The notes beneath the pieces were generated by a model. The model was given only the letters and a program-made list of their open reading frames with translations. It did no database searches and had not been told where the DNA came from. From Thalassospira sp. HF15 (GTDB lineage: Bacteria; Pseudomonadota; Alphaproteobacteria; Rhodospirillales; Thalassospiraceae), in assembly GCF_011806525.1 (NCBI RefSeq), contig NZ_JAAVKI010000004.1, positions 62,001 to 126,000 of the forward strand: 64,000 bases of DNA, read 5' to 3'. Positions 1 through 8,417 of the stretch are shown one piece after another. A program made the translations under genes and the position numbers. How positions within the stretch are numbered: the first letter of the stretch is position 1; every line of letters begins with the position of its first letter.

Positions 1-2
1 CC

Positions 3-437
3 GGACGCGGACTTTCGACCATCACGATTGCGCATACGACCTTCTGTGCGGCCTATGTCGCGGTTGTTGTGCAGTCGCGCCTGTCGGGCATGGATATCTC
101 GGTCGAGGAAGCAGCAATGGATCTGGGGGCGAAACCAGCAAAGATCTTCTTTGTCATTACGCTGCCGATGATCCTGCCGGCCCTTGTTGCCGGCTGGTTG
201 CTGTCCTTTACCCTTTCGCTGGATGACCTTGTGATTGCAAGTTTTGTCGCCGGTCCGGGGTCGACGACACTTCCGATGAAGGTTTTCTCGTCAGTGCGCC
301 TTGGGGTTTCGCCAGAGATCAATGCCCTGGCGACCCTGATCATTCTGGCGGTGTCGGTGATGATCGTGATTGCCAGCGCGATGATCCTGCGGTCCGAGCG
401 GATGCGCAGCCGCGCCTCTGCCGGGGCGGACGCATAG
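3..437 (+). CDS. potI: Putrescine/spermidine ABC transporter permease, PotI/PotC type (5' truncated)
   Basis: C-terminal 144 residues of a binding-protein-dependent inner-membrane permease; the reading frame is open back to the window edge, so the start lies outside. The cytoplasmic EAA loop is present (EEAAMDLGAKPAKIFF), followed by a conserved stretch typical of PotI/PotC polyamine permeases (LSLDDLVIASFVAGPG, then TTLPMKVFSS and PEINALATL). In the family this subunit pairs with PotH, the PotG ATPase and a periplasmic binding protein to import putrescine; those partners should lie to the left. The last transmembrane helix (about residues 115-135) is followed by a short Arg-rich tail. PotI is favoured over PotC by overall similarity, but substrate is inferred. 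Confidence 0.85.
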   Translation, partial: GRGLSTITIAHTTFCAAYVAVVVQSRLSGMDISVEEAAMDLGAKPAKIFFVITLPMILPALVAGWLLSFTLSLDDLVIASFVAGPGSTTLPMKVFSSVRLGVSPEINALATLIILAVSVMIVIASAMILRSERMRSRASAGADA

Positions 438-470
438 CGTTACGTGCGCCTAAGGACAATCAAACAAAAA

Positions 471-506
471 AGCAGCGCCGGATGATATGTCCGGCGCTGC
501 TTTTCT
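471..506. terminator. Bidirectional intrinsic terminator between potI and tetR-family gene
   Basis: A perfect 12-bp stem, AGCAGCGCCGGA (471-482) pairing with TCCGGCGCTGCT (490-501), encloses a 7-nt loop. It is flanked by an A-run on the left and TTTTCTTT on the right, so it can end transcription from both convergent genes. Confidence 0.9.
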
Positions 507-533
507 TTGTGGGAATATGAACGATCGGCGCGA

Positions 534-1250
534 CTAGGCTTTGGCGTTTGCCTCGGCGGCACGGCGCATCATTTCACGGCATTCCATACCCGGTGCGGAC
601 ACCCGCCAATAGGAAACCACGGCTTCCTCGGCGGCTTCTTCGAAATCAATGATCAGATTGTTCAGCGCGTTCTGTTCCATGAGCTTTTTGACGCGATCGG
701 GCAACTGCGACATCTGCCACAGGCCAATCACCAAAGCATAGGAGGAGCGCATCAGTTTGCTGGCATCTTCCGGGGTGATTTCATAAAGCTCTGCCAGGGC
801 ATCGGCTGTACGTTTGACCATGGATGCGAGGAAACGGCGCTGATTGACGACCATTTCGTCATCCGAGCCAGATTCCAGAACCCCCTGCGACAGGGAGGCG
901 AGATAGAGAAACTTTTCGTTCTTGACCAGGTACTGCACGAACTGGCGGGCCACACGGGTTGAATCCCGTTCTTCGGGCCGACGCAGGGCTTCCTGATCAA
1001 TGACATCAAGATTGTTCTCAAACCATTCCTTCTGGAAGTGGCGCAGCACTTCGAGAAACAACGCTTCCTTGCTCGAGAAATAAAGATAAAGCGTGCCTTT
1101 TGCCAGATTGGCCTTGCGCGCGACTTCGGCCGCGGATGGCAAGGTTCCGTCGCCTTCCAGATAAAGCTCGCGGGCAGCATCCAGAATATCGGCACGACGT
1201 TTTAGTTTCTGCTCGTGGCTTCGAGCACGAACAAGATTATCTTGTTCCAT
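534..1250 (-). CDS. TetR/AcrR-family transcriptional regulator
   Basis: About 238 residues. The N-terminal helix-turn-helix domain is clear: ILDAARELY, then AAEVARKANLAKGTLYLYF and SSKEALFLEVL, the usual TetR signature. The C-terminal ligand-binding half is all-helical and its ligand cannot be told. The longest frame begins at 1286, but the ATG at 1250 (MEQDNL) has a GGGGGA Shine-Dalgarno-like run about 12 nt upstream, while the upstream ATG has none, so 1250 is preferred. It converges on potI and faces a 380-bp region with inverted repeats that could be its operator. Regulated genes are unknown; the divergent DUF898 gene and itself are the obvious candidates. Confidence 0.85.
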   Translation of the reverse strand: MEQDNLVRARSHEQKLKRRADILDAARELYLEGDGTLPSAAEVARKANLAKGTLYLYFSSKEALFLEVLRHFQKEWFENNLDVIDQEALRRPEERDSTRVARQFVQYLVKNEKFLYLASLSQGVLESGSDDEMVVNQRRFLASMVKRTADALAELYEITPEDASKLMRSSYALVIGLWQMSQLPDRVKKLMEQNALNNLIIDFEEAAEEAVVSYWRVSAPGMECREMMRRAAEANAKA

Positions 1251-1630
1251 GTGACTAATTTCCCCCAACGTATTTTCCCCGCGCATATTATTGCATTTTA
1301 ATTCACCTAAAAGTCAAACTGCAGGATTGGAATAAATGGATAAAATTCATGAAGCATTGAAAATTCATGCATTTTTCCAAACAAACACCCGCACTCTTAG
1401 GTGAACTGCGGTCACATATTACGAACCGGAACATTCGTTCCCGAACAAACCGTCAAAATTCGTACACTTTTCATCCGAGTCGCGCTGCGCACTCTACTAC
1501 TTCCTAACCTTTTGAGTGAGTGCGACTTTGGGCAAAGAAGGGTAATACTGTTCACTCTTGGGGGAATAACCAGTTGAAATGATAAGACTTTCAAAAATCG
1601 GAAAGTCACGTGTTATGTACAGAGGGGCAC
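1251..1630. promoter_or_regulatory. Divergent regulatory region between tetR-type gene and DUF898 gene
   Basis: No gene seen in these 380 bases. Three repeat structures stand out: TTCACCTAA (1302-1310) and its inverse TTAGGTGAA (1397-1405); a direct repeat AAAATTCATG at 1342-1351 and 1360-1369; and an inverted repeat GGAAC-ATTC-GTTCC (1428-1441) flanked by CGAAC on both sides. The last has the size of a TetR-family operator. The assignment to any protein is inference. Confidence 0.4.
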
Positions 1631-2995
1631 ATGACAACACATCCCAATGGGCCGAAAGACTCGGATTCCCAAGATATCAATGGTACGCAGCCAACCAAAT
1701 CCGCAGATGACACTGGTTCGGCAGAGACATCTGATGGTCCGAACGACGACCACACCACAAACAATGAAGCGGCTGAACCGACCGAACCCAACCATGGGCC
1801 AGATGAGACAGAAACGGTCAAGACCGATGATCCTTCTGGCATTGGCTATCTTGGGGATTGGAACGCGGTGCTCAAACTGAGTTGCTGGAACACGCTTTGG
1901 ACCATCCTGACACTTGGTATTTTCCGTTTCTGGGCAAAAACCAGAATGCGTCGTTATATCTGGAGCAACATTATCATTGATGGTGATGCGCTGGAATATA
2001 CCGGTCGAGGCCTTGAGCTATTTCTCGGTTTTCTAATTGTAGCGCTTGTTGCGGCACCGGTTCTGTTCGGGCTGGGCTTCGCATCGACGATGCTGCCACC
2101 AGAATTTGCGATGGTGCCCGATATGATGCTTTATCTCGCGGCCGCTTTCCTGTTCTACTATGCGTCTTATCGGGCAACCCGTTATCGCTATAGTCGCACT
2201 TATTGGCGCGGAATCCGGGGTCAGCTCGGGGGCTCTGCATTCCGGTATGCCTTGATCGGGTTTGGCTCTTCGATACTGACAGGGTTTAGCCTTGGTCTTC
2301 TAGCCCCCTATGCCTTTATCGCCACGACACGTTATCAGACAGACAACACTTGGATTGGCGATTCACAAGCGCAGTTCGACGGTAAATTCGGGGCTGTCTT
2401 CAAAAAATGGCTTAAGAACTGGGCGCTCATTGTGTTGATCGCAGCCATCGCAATTGGTGTTTCCGTATATGGCAGTTCAAATGGCATCACCTGGCTACCT
2501 TTTGCCATGGGTATCCCGGCCTACCTGTTTGCCATCGGACTTTTTGTGAATTACCGGGTTTGGCTGTTCCGCTATCAGGCGGGGGTGACCTCGCTGGCAG
2601 ACATCACATTTGAAAGTCGGCTTTCAACGTCGCAATACATTGTGATTTTGCTGAAGTTCCTTGGTATCTCGCTTGTACTGATGGTGATTCTGGGGCTGCT
2701 GTTCTGGACGTTTGGCGGGGCCTATTTCCACATGACATCAAGCCCGGCCTACACGATGGGCGAAACAGAAAAGATGTTAATGGTCTTTGTGCCGACGCTG
2801 ATCGCTCTTCTGATCATCGCCCCGATGTTTAGCATCACTGCATTTGTTTTTGTGATCCACGCGATGCTCTCTGCTGATATCAACTCGCTTGATTACAGCG
2901 GCGAGATCACCGATCTTCACGCAAACCCCTCTCAGCAAGCGGCACCGCGTACCGGCGAAGGATTGGCAGATGCACTCGACATCGGATCGTTTTGA
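1631..2995 (+). CDS. DUF898 (YjgN-type) polytopic membrane protein
   Basis: 455 residues. The first 75 residues are hydrophilic, acidic and Thr/Asp/Asn-rich, with no signal peptide. The DUF898 core follows, with its hallmark amphipathic entry (GDWNAVLKLSCWNTLWTILT, then LGIFRFWAKTRMRRYIW) and roughly eight membrane segments. Function in the family is unknown. The ATG at 1631 has GAGGGG 4-9 nt upstream and is chosen over an in-frame GTG at 1610. Its 3' end overlaps the following M48 protease gene by 26 bp, which implies translational coupling; a membrane protein and a membrane-anchored protease encoded this way probably act together. Confidence 0.85.
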   Translation: MTTHPNGPKDSDSQDINGTQPTKSADDTGSAETSDGPNDDHTTNNEAAEPTEPNHGPDETETVKTDDPSGIGYLGDWNAVLKLSCWNTLWTILTLGIFRFWAKTRMRRYIWSNIIIDGDALEYTGRGLELFLGFLIVALVAAPVLFGLGFASTMLPPEFAMVPDMMLYLAAAFLFYYASYRATRYRYSRTYWRGIRGQLGGSAFRYALIGFGSSILTGFSLGLLAPYAFIATTRYQTDNTWIGDSQAQFDGKFGAVFKKWLKNWALIVLIAAIAIGVSVYGSSNGITWLPFAMGIPAYLFAIGLFVNYRVWLFRYQAGVTSLADITFESRLSTSQYIVILLKFLGISLVLMVILGLLFWTFGGAYFHMTSSPAYTMGETEKMLMVFVPTLIALLIIAPMFSITAFVFVIHAMLSADINSLDYSGEITDLHANPSQQAAPRTGEGLADALDIGSF

Positions 2996-4094
2996 TCTAT
3001 CGAACATAGCCGAAACAATTCCTGCACGGTTGTTTGATGGCAAAACTTCGGTTGCAAAGGATGTCATGGTCACCATTGGTGACCATGACATTGCAGTTTT
3101 CGTGAATGGTGAACAGATCACCACGCTTGTGCGCGACGAATTGGTACTGTGTGAAAAGCCGATGCGCGGTCGTCCGATCCGGTTACGTAAACTACGTGAT
3201 GACGGAACGCGACTGGTCTTTGTCAACACCACCGAGATTGCCAAAAGCCTTGTTGGTGGCAAATCGGGCCATAATGTTGCCGAAGGATCGCGCAAGAATA
3301 TCACAAGGATAACAGCCGGCATCGCAACGTTCTGTGTCGTGGTGGCACTGACCATCTGGCTTGGCGTGCCGGTGCTAGCCAACATATTGACGAAAGTCTA
3401 TCCGCGAGGCGCAGAGATCGCGCTCGGCGAAAGTGCGCGCGACCAGATCCTTTATGTCGTCGAGCATCTTGATGACAGTTTTGCCCGATGCGAAACCAGC
3501 CCGATGGCACAAGAATCTGTAGACACGATCTTGGCGACTATCACAAAGGTCCAGCCGCTAAATTACGACTATGAAGTTACCTTTGTGCGAAGTGACATCC
3601 CCAATGCATTGGCGCTTCCGGGTGGGAAGATCATCTTTTTTTCGCGCCTACTGGAAATGATGGATAGCCCCGAGGCATTTGCAGGCGTTCTAGCCCACGA
3701 AATTGCACATGCAGAAAAACAGCACAGCTTGCGCGCACTGTTTTCCAGTCTGGCAACCAATCAGCTCTTCCGGATTATGGGTGGCGGCATTCCCGCCCCT
3801 GCAGAGTTCGCCTTCCAACAAGGCTATACCCGGGAGATGGAAAGCGAGGCAGATGCCTTTGCCATTGATGCCATGACCAGAGCCAACATTAATACCAAAC
3901 CCACCGCAGTGTTGTTTTCCAAGTTACGCGATGAAACGACCGATGGCGGCAGGGATTTTGAAATTCCGGAAATTCTGAGTTCGCATCCTGACATTGCCGG
4001 ACGCATCGGACAGTTCGAAAACACAACCGCAACCGGTCGCCTTCCGCTTCACAGTTCGGACTGGCAGTTCCTTAAAACCGTTTGTCGCAATTGA
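2970..4094 (+). CDS. M48-family membrane-anchored zinc metallopeptidase
   Basis: 374 residues. The catalytic zinc motif HEIAH is at residues 243-247, and the third ligand is the first Glu of ESEADAFAID about 45 residues later, as in M48 (HtpX/Ste24/BepA-like) gluzincins. One transmembrane segment is predicted near residues 112-138, so the N-terminal ~110 residues (a compact beta-rich domain with nucleic-acid-unlike sequence) and the protease domain lie on opposite sides of the membrane. The longest frame starts at 2889, but the ATG at 2970 is preceded by GAAGGA and is preferred; it overlaps the DUF898 gene by 26 bp. Likely role is membrane or envelope protein quality control; the substrate is unknown. 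Confidence 0.85.
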   Translation: MHSTSDRFDLSNIAETIPARLFDGKTSVAKDVMVTIGDHDIAVFVNGEQITTLVRDELVLCEKPMRGRPIRLRKLRDDGTRLVFVNTTEIAKSLVGGKSGHNVAEGSRKNITRITAGIATFCVVVALTIWLGVPVLANILTKVYPRGAEIALGESARDQILYVVEHLDDSFARCETSPMAQESVDTILATITKVQPLNYDYEVTFVRSDIPNALALPGGKIIFFSRLLEMMDSPEAFAGVLAHEIAHAEKQHSLRALFSSLATNQLFRIMGGGIPAPAEFAFQQGYTREMESEADAFAIDAMTRANINTKPTAVLFSKLRDETTDGGRDFEIPEILSSHPDIAGRIGQFENTTATGRLPLHSSDWQFLKTVCRN

Positions 4095-4114
4095 TCCCCA
4101 GCCTTGGCGATGAC

Positions 4115-4573
4115 CTACACCGGCAGTTCAGTCGTGCGTTTGACTTCGCGGAGTGTAATCACGGTCTGAACGCGTTCGACGCCGGGAAGTTGTGTAAGCA
4201 CTTCGCTGTGGATGCGTTCGTAGTCGGCGGTGTCGCTATAGACGACATGCACCAGATAGTCGCTTTGCCCGGCCAGCAAATAACATTCGACAACCTCGGG
4301 AACCTTTTGAATTTCCTTTTCAAAGGTTTCGAGCGCCTCGCGCGTCTGCCGGGTGATGGCGATATTGACAAACGCGTTGCCCGGTTTGCCGATCCGGGCG
4401 GGATTGAGAAGCATGGTGTAATGATCGATGAAGCCAGCCTCTTCGAGAAGCCGCACACGACGCAGGCAGGCAGATGCCGAAAGGTTCACCTTTTCAGCAA
4501 GTTCGGCATTACTGATCCGACCGTCTTTCTGCAGCAAGCGCAGAATCATCCGATCCCGTTCGTCCATCTCCAT
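4115..4573 (-). CDS. Lrp/AsnC-family transcriptional regulator (AldR-like)
   Basis: 152 residues: N-terminal winged HTH (DRMILRLLQKDGRISNAELA, then NLSASACLRRVRLLEEAGFI) and a C-terminal RAM/AsnC ligand domain. The start at 4573 is set by a GGAGGAT Shine-Dalgarno 8 nt upstream; the frame extends to 4633 without a ribosome site. It is divergent from alanine dehydrogenase, the usual arrangement for AldR-type proteins that activate ald in response to alanine. The intergenic region carries a long-spaced inverted repeat consistent with an Lrp octamer wrapping DNA. Confidence 0.9.
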   Translation of the reverse strand: MEMDERDRMILRLLQKDGRISNAELAEKVNLSASACLRRVRLLEEAGFIDHYTMLLNPARIGKPGNAFVNIAITRQTREALETFEKEIQKVPEVVECYLLAGQSDYLVHVVYSDTADYERIHSEVLTQLPGVERVQTVITLREVKRTTELPV

Positions 4574-4619
4574 TCGAACAATCCTCCGACATGATCGTAT
4601 TTCTGTTGAATTATATAGC

Positions 4620-4680
4620 AATGATACCATCAATCACCCCTTGAATTGAAGATTAATTGCCCAATTTTTAGGGTATCATT
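4620..4680. promoter_or_regulatory. Candidate Lrp/AldR operator between lrp-type gene and ald
   Basis: AATGATACC (4620-4628) and its exact inverse GGTATCATT (4672-4680) are 52 bp apart centre to centre, about five helical turns, with AT-rich DNA between. Paired sites on one DNA face are typical of Lrp-family regulators. Binding is inferred. Confidence 0.5.
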
Positions 4681-4787
4681 CAAGAATAATGACAAAAGAG
4701 GCGGTAGCATGCTCTAACCGCCCGGGAATCCCCGGAAACGCCGAGGAATTCTGCCGATTGCCACCGTTTTTGTCGGGAGGAAACGAC

Positions 4788-5903
4788 ATGCTGATTGGTG
4801 TTCCAAAGGAAATCAAAAACCACGAATATCGGGTCGGACTGACGCCAAGCTCGGTCCGCGAACTTGTTGCCCATGGCCACAAGGTCCAGATCGAAACCAT
4901 GGCTGGCGCCGGGATCGGCTTTGCTGATGAGGATTATGTGAGCGCCGGTGCGACCATTGCCGGATCCGCATCAGATATCTTTGCCAGCGCAGAAATGATC
5001 ATCAAGGTCAAGGAACCGCAGAAAGTCGAGTATGAGCAACTCCGCGAAGGCCAGTTGCTGTTTACCTATCTGCATCTGGCCCCGGACCCGGATCAGACCG
5101 CCGGTCTGGTCAAATCGGGTGCCACTGCAATTGCCTATGAAACTGTCACCGACCGTTCCGGCGGATTACCGCTGTTGGCACCGATGTCAGAAGTGGCGGG
5201 TCGCATGGCCCCGCAGGTTGGCGCCAGCGCCCTTCAGAAAGCCAATGGCGGCAGAGGTATGCTTTTGGGCGGTGTGCCGGGTGTTGCGCCGGCCAAGGTC
5301 GTTGTGATTGGCGGCGGCGTTGTCGGCACCAATGCAGCCCGGATTGCCGCAGGCATGGGCGCAGACGTAATCATTCTGGACAAGAATGTGAAACGCCTGA
5401 CCTATCTGGATGATCTGTATGGCCCGCGCATCAAGACGCAATATGCCACCATTGATGATACCGAAAGCCTCGTACTTGAAGCAGACATGGTGGTTGGTGC
5501 GGTGCTTGTTCCGGGTGCAGCAGCGCCCAAACTGATCAAGAAAGAGCAGCTGTCGCGCATGAAGCCGGGATCGGTGATTGTTGATGTGGCAATCGATCAG
5601 GGCGGATGTTTTGAAACATCCCATGCCACGACGCATGCTGATCCGACCTATATCGTTGATGATATCGTGCATTATTGCGTGGCCAATATGCCCGGTGCTG
5701 TGGCCCGGACATCGACCTTTGCGCTGAATAACGCCACCCTGCCCTTTGCCCTGGCGTTGGCTGACAAGGGCTGGAAGAAAGCCTGCCAGGATGATCCGCA
5801 TCTGGCAGCAGGGCTTAACGTCCATGCCGGCAAGATCACCTACAAAGCCGTCGCCGATGCGCTGGGCTATGATTACTTGCCGCTGGAAAGCGCGCTGGCC
5901 TAA
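4788..5903 (+). CDS. ald: Alanine dehydrogenase
   Basis: 371 residues, the standard length. Catalyses NAD-dependent reversible deamination of L-alanine to pyruvate and ammonia in the cytosol. The N-terminal signature [17 protein letters not shown] includes the conserved substrate Arg15; IKVKEP holds Lys75, and YLHLAPD holds His96. The Rossmann glycine motif [16 protein letters not shown] and the [12 protein letters not shown] segment carry the cofactor site and catalytic Asp. GGGAGG lies 7-12 nt before the ATG at 4788, so the longer frame from 4689 is rejected. Probably controlled by the divergent Lrp-type regulator. Confidence 0.97.
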   Translation: MLIGVPKEIKNHEYRVGLTPSSVRELVAHGHKVQIETMAGAGIGFADEDYVSAGATIAGSASDIFASAEMIIKVKEPQKVEYEQLREGQLLFTYLHLAPDPDQTAGLVKSGATAIAYETVTDRSGGLPLLAPMSEVAGRMAPQVGASALQKANGGRGMLLGGVPGVAPAKVVVIGGGVVGTNAARIAAGMGADVIILDKNVKRLTYLDDLYGPRIKTQYATIDDTESLVLEADMVVGAVLVPGAAAPKLIKKEQLSRMKPGSVIVDVAIDQGGCFETSHATTHADPTYIVDDIVHYCVANMPGAVARTSTFALNNATLPFALALADKGWKKACQDDPHLAAGLNVHAGKITYKAVADALGYDYLPLESALA

Positions 5904-5926
5904 GGGACCATTACCCCGATCATGAA

Positions 5927-5952
5927 AAAAGGGCGCCATACGGCGCCCTTTT
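5927..5952. terminator. Bidirectional terminator between ald and ilvD
   Basis: GGGCGCC (5931-5937), 4-nt loop, GGCGCCC (5942-5948), flanked by AAAAAA on the left and TTTTGTTTTG on the right; serves both convergent genes. Confidence 0.9.
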
Positions 5953-5977
5953 GTTTTGTTGTGCAGTAAGGCTCAGA

Positions 5978-7831
5978 TCAGAATTCGACCTGCGTAACGT
6001 CACGGACCGCACCCTGATCGGCACTGGTTGCCATGGCAGCATAAGCGCGAAGGGCTGTAGAGACCTTGCGTTTACGCGGCTTGGCCGGACGCCAGGCTTC
6101 GGGACCTTTGGCTTCCATCGCCTGACGGCGGGCCGCCAGAACCGCATCATCGACCGCGATCTTGATCGAGCGGTTCGGGATATCGATTTCGATCATGTCA
6201 CCCGGCTCAACCAGCGCGATGTCACCGCCAGCTGCCGCTTCGGGCGAAACGTGACCGATCGAAAGACCCGACGTACCGCCAGAGAAACGGCCATCCGTCA
6301 CAAGTGCGCAAGCCTTGCCCAGACCCATCGATTTCAGATAGCTGGTCGGATAGAGCATTTCCTGCATGCCCGGACCACCTTTTGGGCCTTCGTAGCGAAT
6401 GACGACAACGTCGCCTTCCTTGACCTCGCCACCAAGAACCTTGGCGACGGCCTCGTCCTGGCTTTCGCAGATGACGGCCGGGCCGGTGAATTTCAGGATG
6501 CTTTCATCGACACCGCCGGTCTTGACCACGCAACCATTGGCCGCAAGATTGCCAAACAGAACGGCAAGACCGCCATCCTGACTGTAGGCATGGGCGACAT
6601 CACGGATGCAGCCTTCTTTTTCATCGAGATCAAGATCGTCCCAATAGCGTTCCTGACTGAATGCGGTCTGGGACGGCACACCACCTGGCATGGCGCGGAA
6701 GAACTTGTGCACGGCTTCATTGGTGGTGCGTTTGATGTCCCATTTTTCAAGGGCATCGGCCATGGTTTTTGAATGCACAGTCGACACATCCGTGTGCAGC
6801 AGACCTGCGCGATCAAGTTCACCCAGAATACGCATGATGCCACCGGCACGATGGACGTCTTCCATGTGGAACATCGGATGGTTCGGGGCGACCTTGGACA
6901 GATACGGGATCTTGCGCGACAGGCGATCCATATCGGTCATGGTAAAGTCGACTTCGGCTTCCTTGGCAATCGCAAGAAGATGCAGAACCGTGTTGGTCGA
7001 CCCGCCCATGGCGATATCAAGCGCCATGGCGTTTTCAAATGCCTCAAACGTGGCGATACCGCGCGGGGTCGCGCCGATGTCTTCTTCTTCGTAATAACGA
7101 CGTGCGAGCTTGACCGAGGTGCGGGCTGCTTCAAGGAACAGCTCCTTACGTGCGCCGTGGGTTGCCAGCACGGAACCATTACCCGGAAGGGCCAGACCAA
7201 GCGCCTCAGCCAGGCAGTTCATCGAGTTGGCGGTAAACATGCCAGAGCACGAGCCACAGGTCGGGCACGCAGAGCGTTCGACTTCCTTGACCTGCTCGTC
7301 TGAAACATTCGGATCAGCGGCCTGAACCATGGCATCGACCAGATCAAGGTGATGTTCCTTGCCTTCGATGGTGACCTTGCCGGCCTCCATCGGACCACCG
7401 GATACAAAGACGCACGGAACATTCAGGCGCATTGCAGCCATCAGCATACCCGGCGTAATCTTGTCGCAGTTGGAAATGCAGACCATCGCATCGGCACAAT
7501 GGGCATTGACCATGTATTCGACGGAATCGGCAATGATTTCACGCGATGGCAGGCTATAAAGCATGCCGTCATGCCCCATGGCGATACCATCATCAACAGC
7601 AATGGTGTTGAATTCCTTGGCGACACCACCGGATGCCTCGATCTCGCGGGCGACCATCTGACCGAGGTCTTTGAGGTGGACGTGACCGGGCACGAACTGG
7701 GTGAAGCTGTTAACGACCGCGATGATCGGCTTGTCGAAATCTTCGTCTTTCATGCCAGTGGCGCGCCAAAGGCCGCGCGCACCTGCCATGTTGCGGCCAT
7801 GTGTTGTTGTACGGGACCGATATTCCGGCAT
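5978..7831 (-). CDS. ilvD: Dihydroxy-acid dehydratase
   Basis: 617 residues, full length for the long (E. coli-type) IlvD class. Dehydrates 2,3-dihydroxy-3-methylbutanoate and -pentanoate to the 2-oxo acids that precede valine, leucine and isoleucine. Iron-sulfur cysteines lie in [10 protein letters not shown] and in [19 protein letters not shown]; the [14 protein letters not shown] and [18 protein letters not shown] family signatures are intact. AAGGAA precedes the ATG. It stands alone with a nearly 590-bp upstream region. No ilv leader peptide was recognised there. Confidence 0.97.
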   Translation of the reverse strand: MPEYRSRTTTHGRNMAGARGLWRATGMKDEDFDKPIIAVVNSFTQFVPGHVHLKDLGQMVAREIEASGGVAKEFNTIAVDDGIAMGHDGMLYSLPSREIIADSVEYMVNAHCADAMVCISNCDKITPGMLMAAMRLNVPCVFVSGGPMEAGKVTIEGKEHHLDLVDAMVQAADPNVSDEQVKEVERSACPTCGSCSGMFTANSMNCLAEALGLALPGNGSVLATHGARKELFLEAARTSVKLARRYYEEEDIGATPRGIATFEAFENAMALDIAMGGSTNTVLHLLAIAKEAEVDFTMTDMDRLSRKIPYLSKVAPNHPMFHMEDVHRAGGIMRILGELDRAGLLHTDVSTVHSKTMADALEKWDIKRTTNEAVHKFFRAMPGGVPSQTAFSQERYWDDLDLDEKEGCIRDVAHAYSQDGGLAVLFGNLAANGCVVKTGGVDESILKFTGPAVICESQDEAVAKVLGGEVKEGDVVVIRYEGPKGGPGMQEMLYPTSYLKSMGLGKACALVTDGRFSGGTSGLSIGHVSPEAAAGGDIALVEPGDMIEIDIPNRSIKIAVDDAVLAARRQAMEAKGPEAWRPAKPRKRKVSTALRAYAAMATSADQGAVRDVTQVEF

Positions 7832-8149
7832 GGAAGGAACCTCTCTTCAAATCGCTAGTGGCGTTTCTTTCGGGCAAGAAGCCCAGTATATATGGGTGCG
7901 TTCTAGCACAGTATTCGCGCGCTTTGACAGTTTTTTGCCCGAAAATTTCGCCAAATTCTGTCATATGGTACGAATGCTACGCGCCGGAAATTTCTCATCA
8001 GCTTTTGCCGGGCACGTCATGCAGTTGATTTCCGCTGTTTTCTGCACCTAGAGTTTGCATACGCGCCCCTTCACACCAGTGCCAGAGCGCCTTTTTGTGA
8101 AGCAGTTCACATGATTTTCCGCAATTGACGCCCGAACCTATCCCAAATA
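7832..8149. promoter_or_regulatory. Upstream region of ilvD; no gene seen
   Basis: No open frame here has a ribosome site and family resemblance. The stretch should hold the leftward ilvD promoter. A small inverted repeat, GTGAA-GCAG-TTCAC, sits near 8097-8110, and a TTGACG hexamer at 8125-8130 could be a -35 element for the rightward transcript described next; the matching -10 is weak. Confidence 0.3.
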
Positions 8150-8286
8150 CCTGGAAAACTATCCCTACGAATAGGCGACCTCTACCCGAACAACACATAT
8201 CGTATGGGGGATTATCGCCGCCAGGCGATTCTCCCACTCCCATTCTCACCCCGGACCCTCATACAGGTTCGGGGTTCTTTTTTTGC
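8150..8286 (+). ncRNA. Candidate small RNA ending in an intrinsic terminator
   Basis: A strong rightward terminator has no gene in front of it. In order: a short CATA/TATG hairpin (8196-8206), a clean hairpin ATCGCC-GCCA-GGCGAT (8214-8229), an unstructured C-rich stretch TCTCCCACTCCCATTCTC (8230-8247), then a 10-bp terminator stem (8248-8275) with a T-run. Hairpin, C-rich single strand and terminator is the plan of alphaproteobacterial trans-acting sRNAs that target G-rich ribosome sites. The 5' end is a guess from a TTGACG -35-like element. It could instead be the end of a longer untranslated transcript. Confidence 0.45.
8248..8286 (+). terminator. Intrinsic terminator of the candidate sRNA
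   Basis: ACCCCGGACC (8248-8257) pairs with GGTTCGGGGT (8266-8275) with one G-U pair, 8-nt loop, followed by TCTTTTTTT. Orientation is rightward. Confidence 0.85.
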
Positions 8287-8417
8287 CCACAATTCAGGCG
8301 GTAATCTGCGATCTGGTAACTGCACGCTTTAAAGGATGGACCGAACCCTTTAATGTCGAGGCAAGAATTACTCGGGCTTAGCCCATACCCGACCATCAGG
8401 TGGAGATCCGCACCCCC

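Noticed and set aside
7832-8149. ilv-type leader peptide attenuator before ilvD
   Set aside because: No short frame rich in Leu/Ile/Val codons with a ribosome site and terminator on the minus strand was found.
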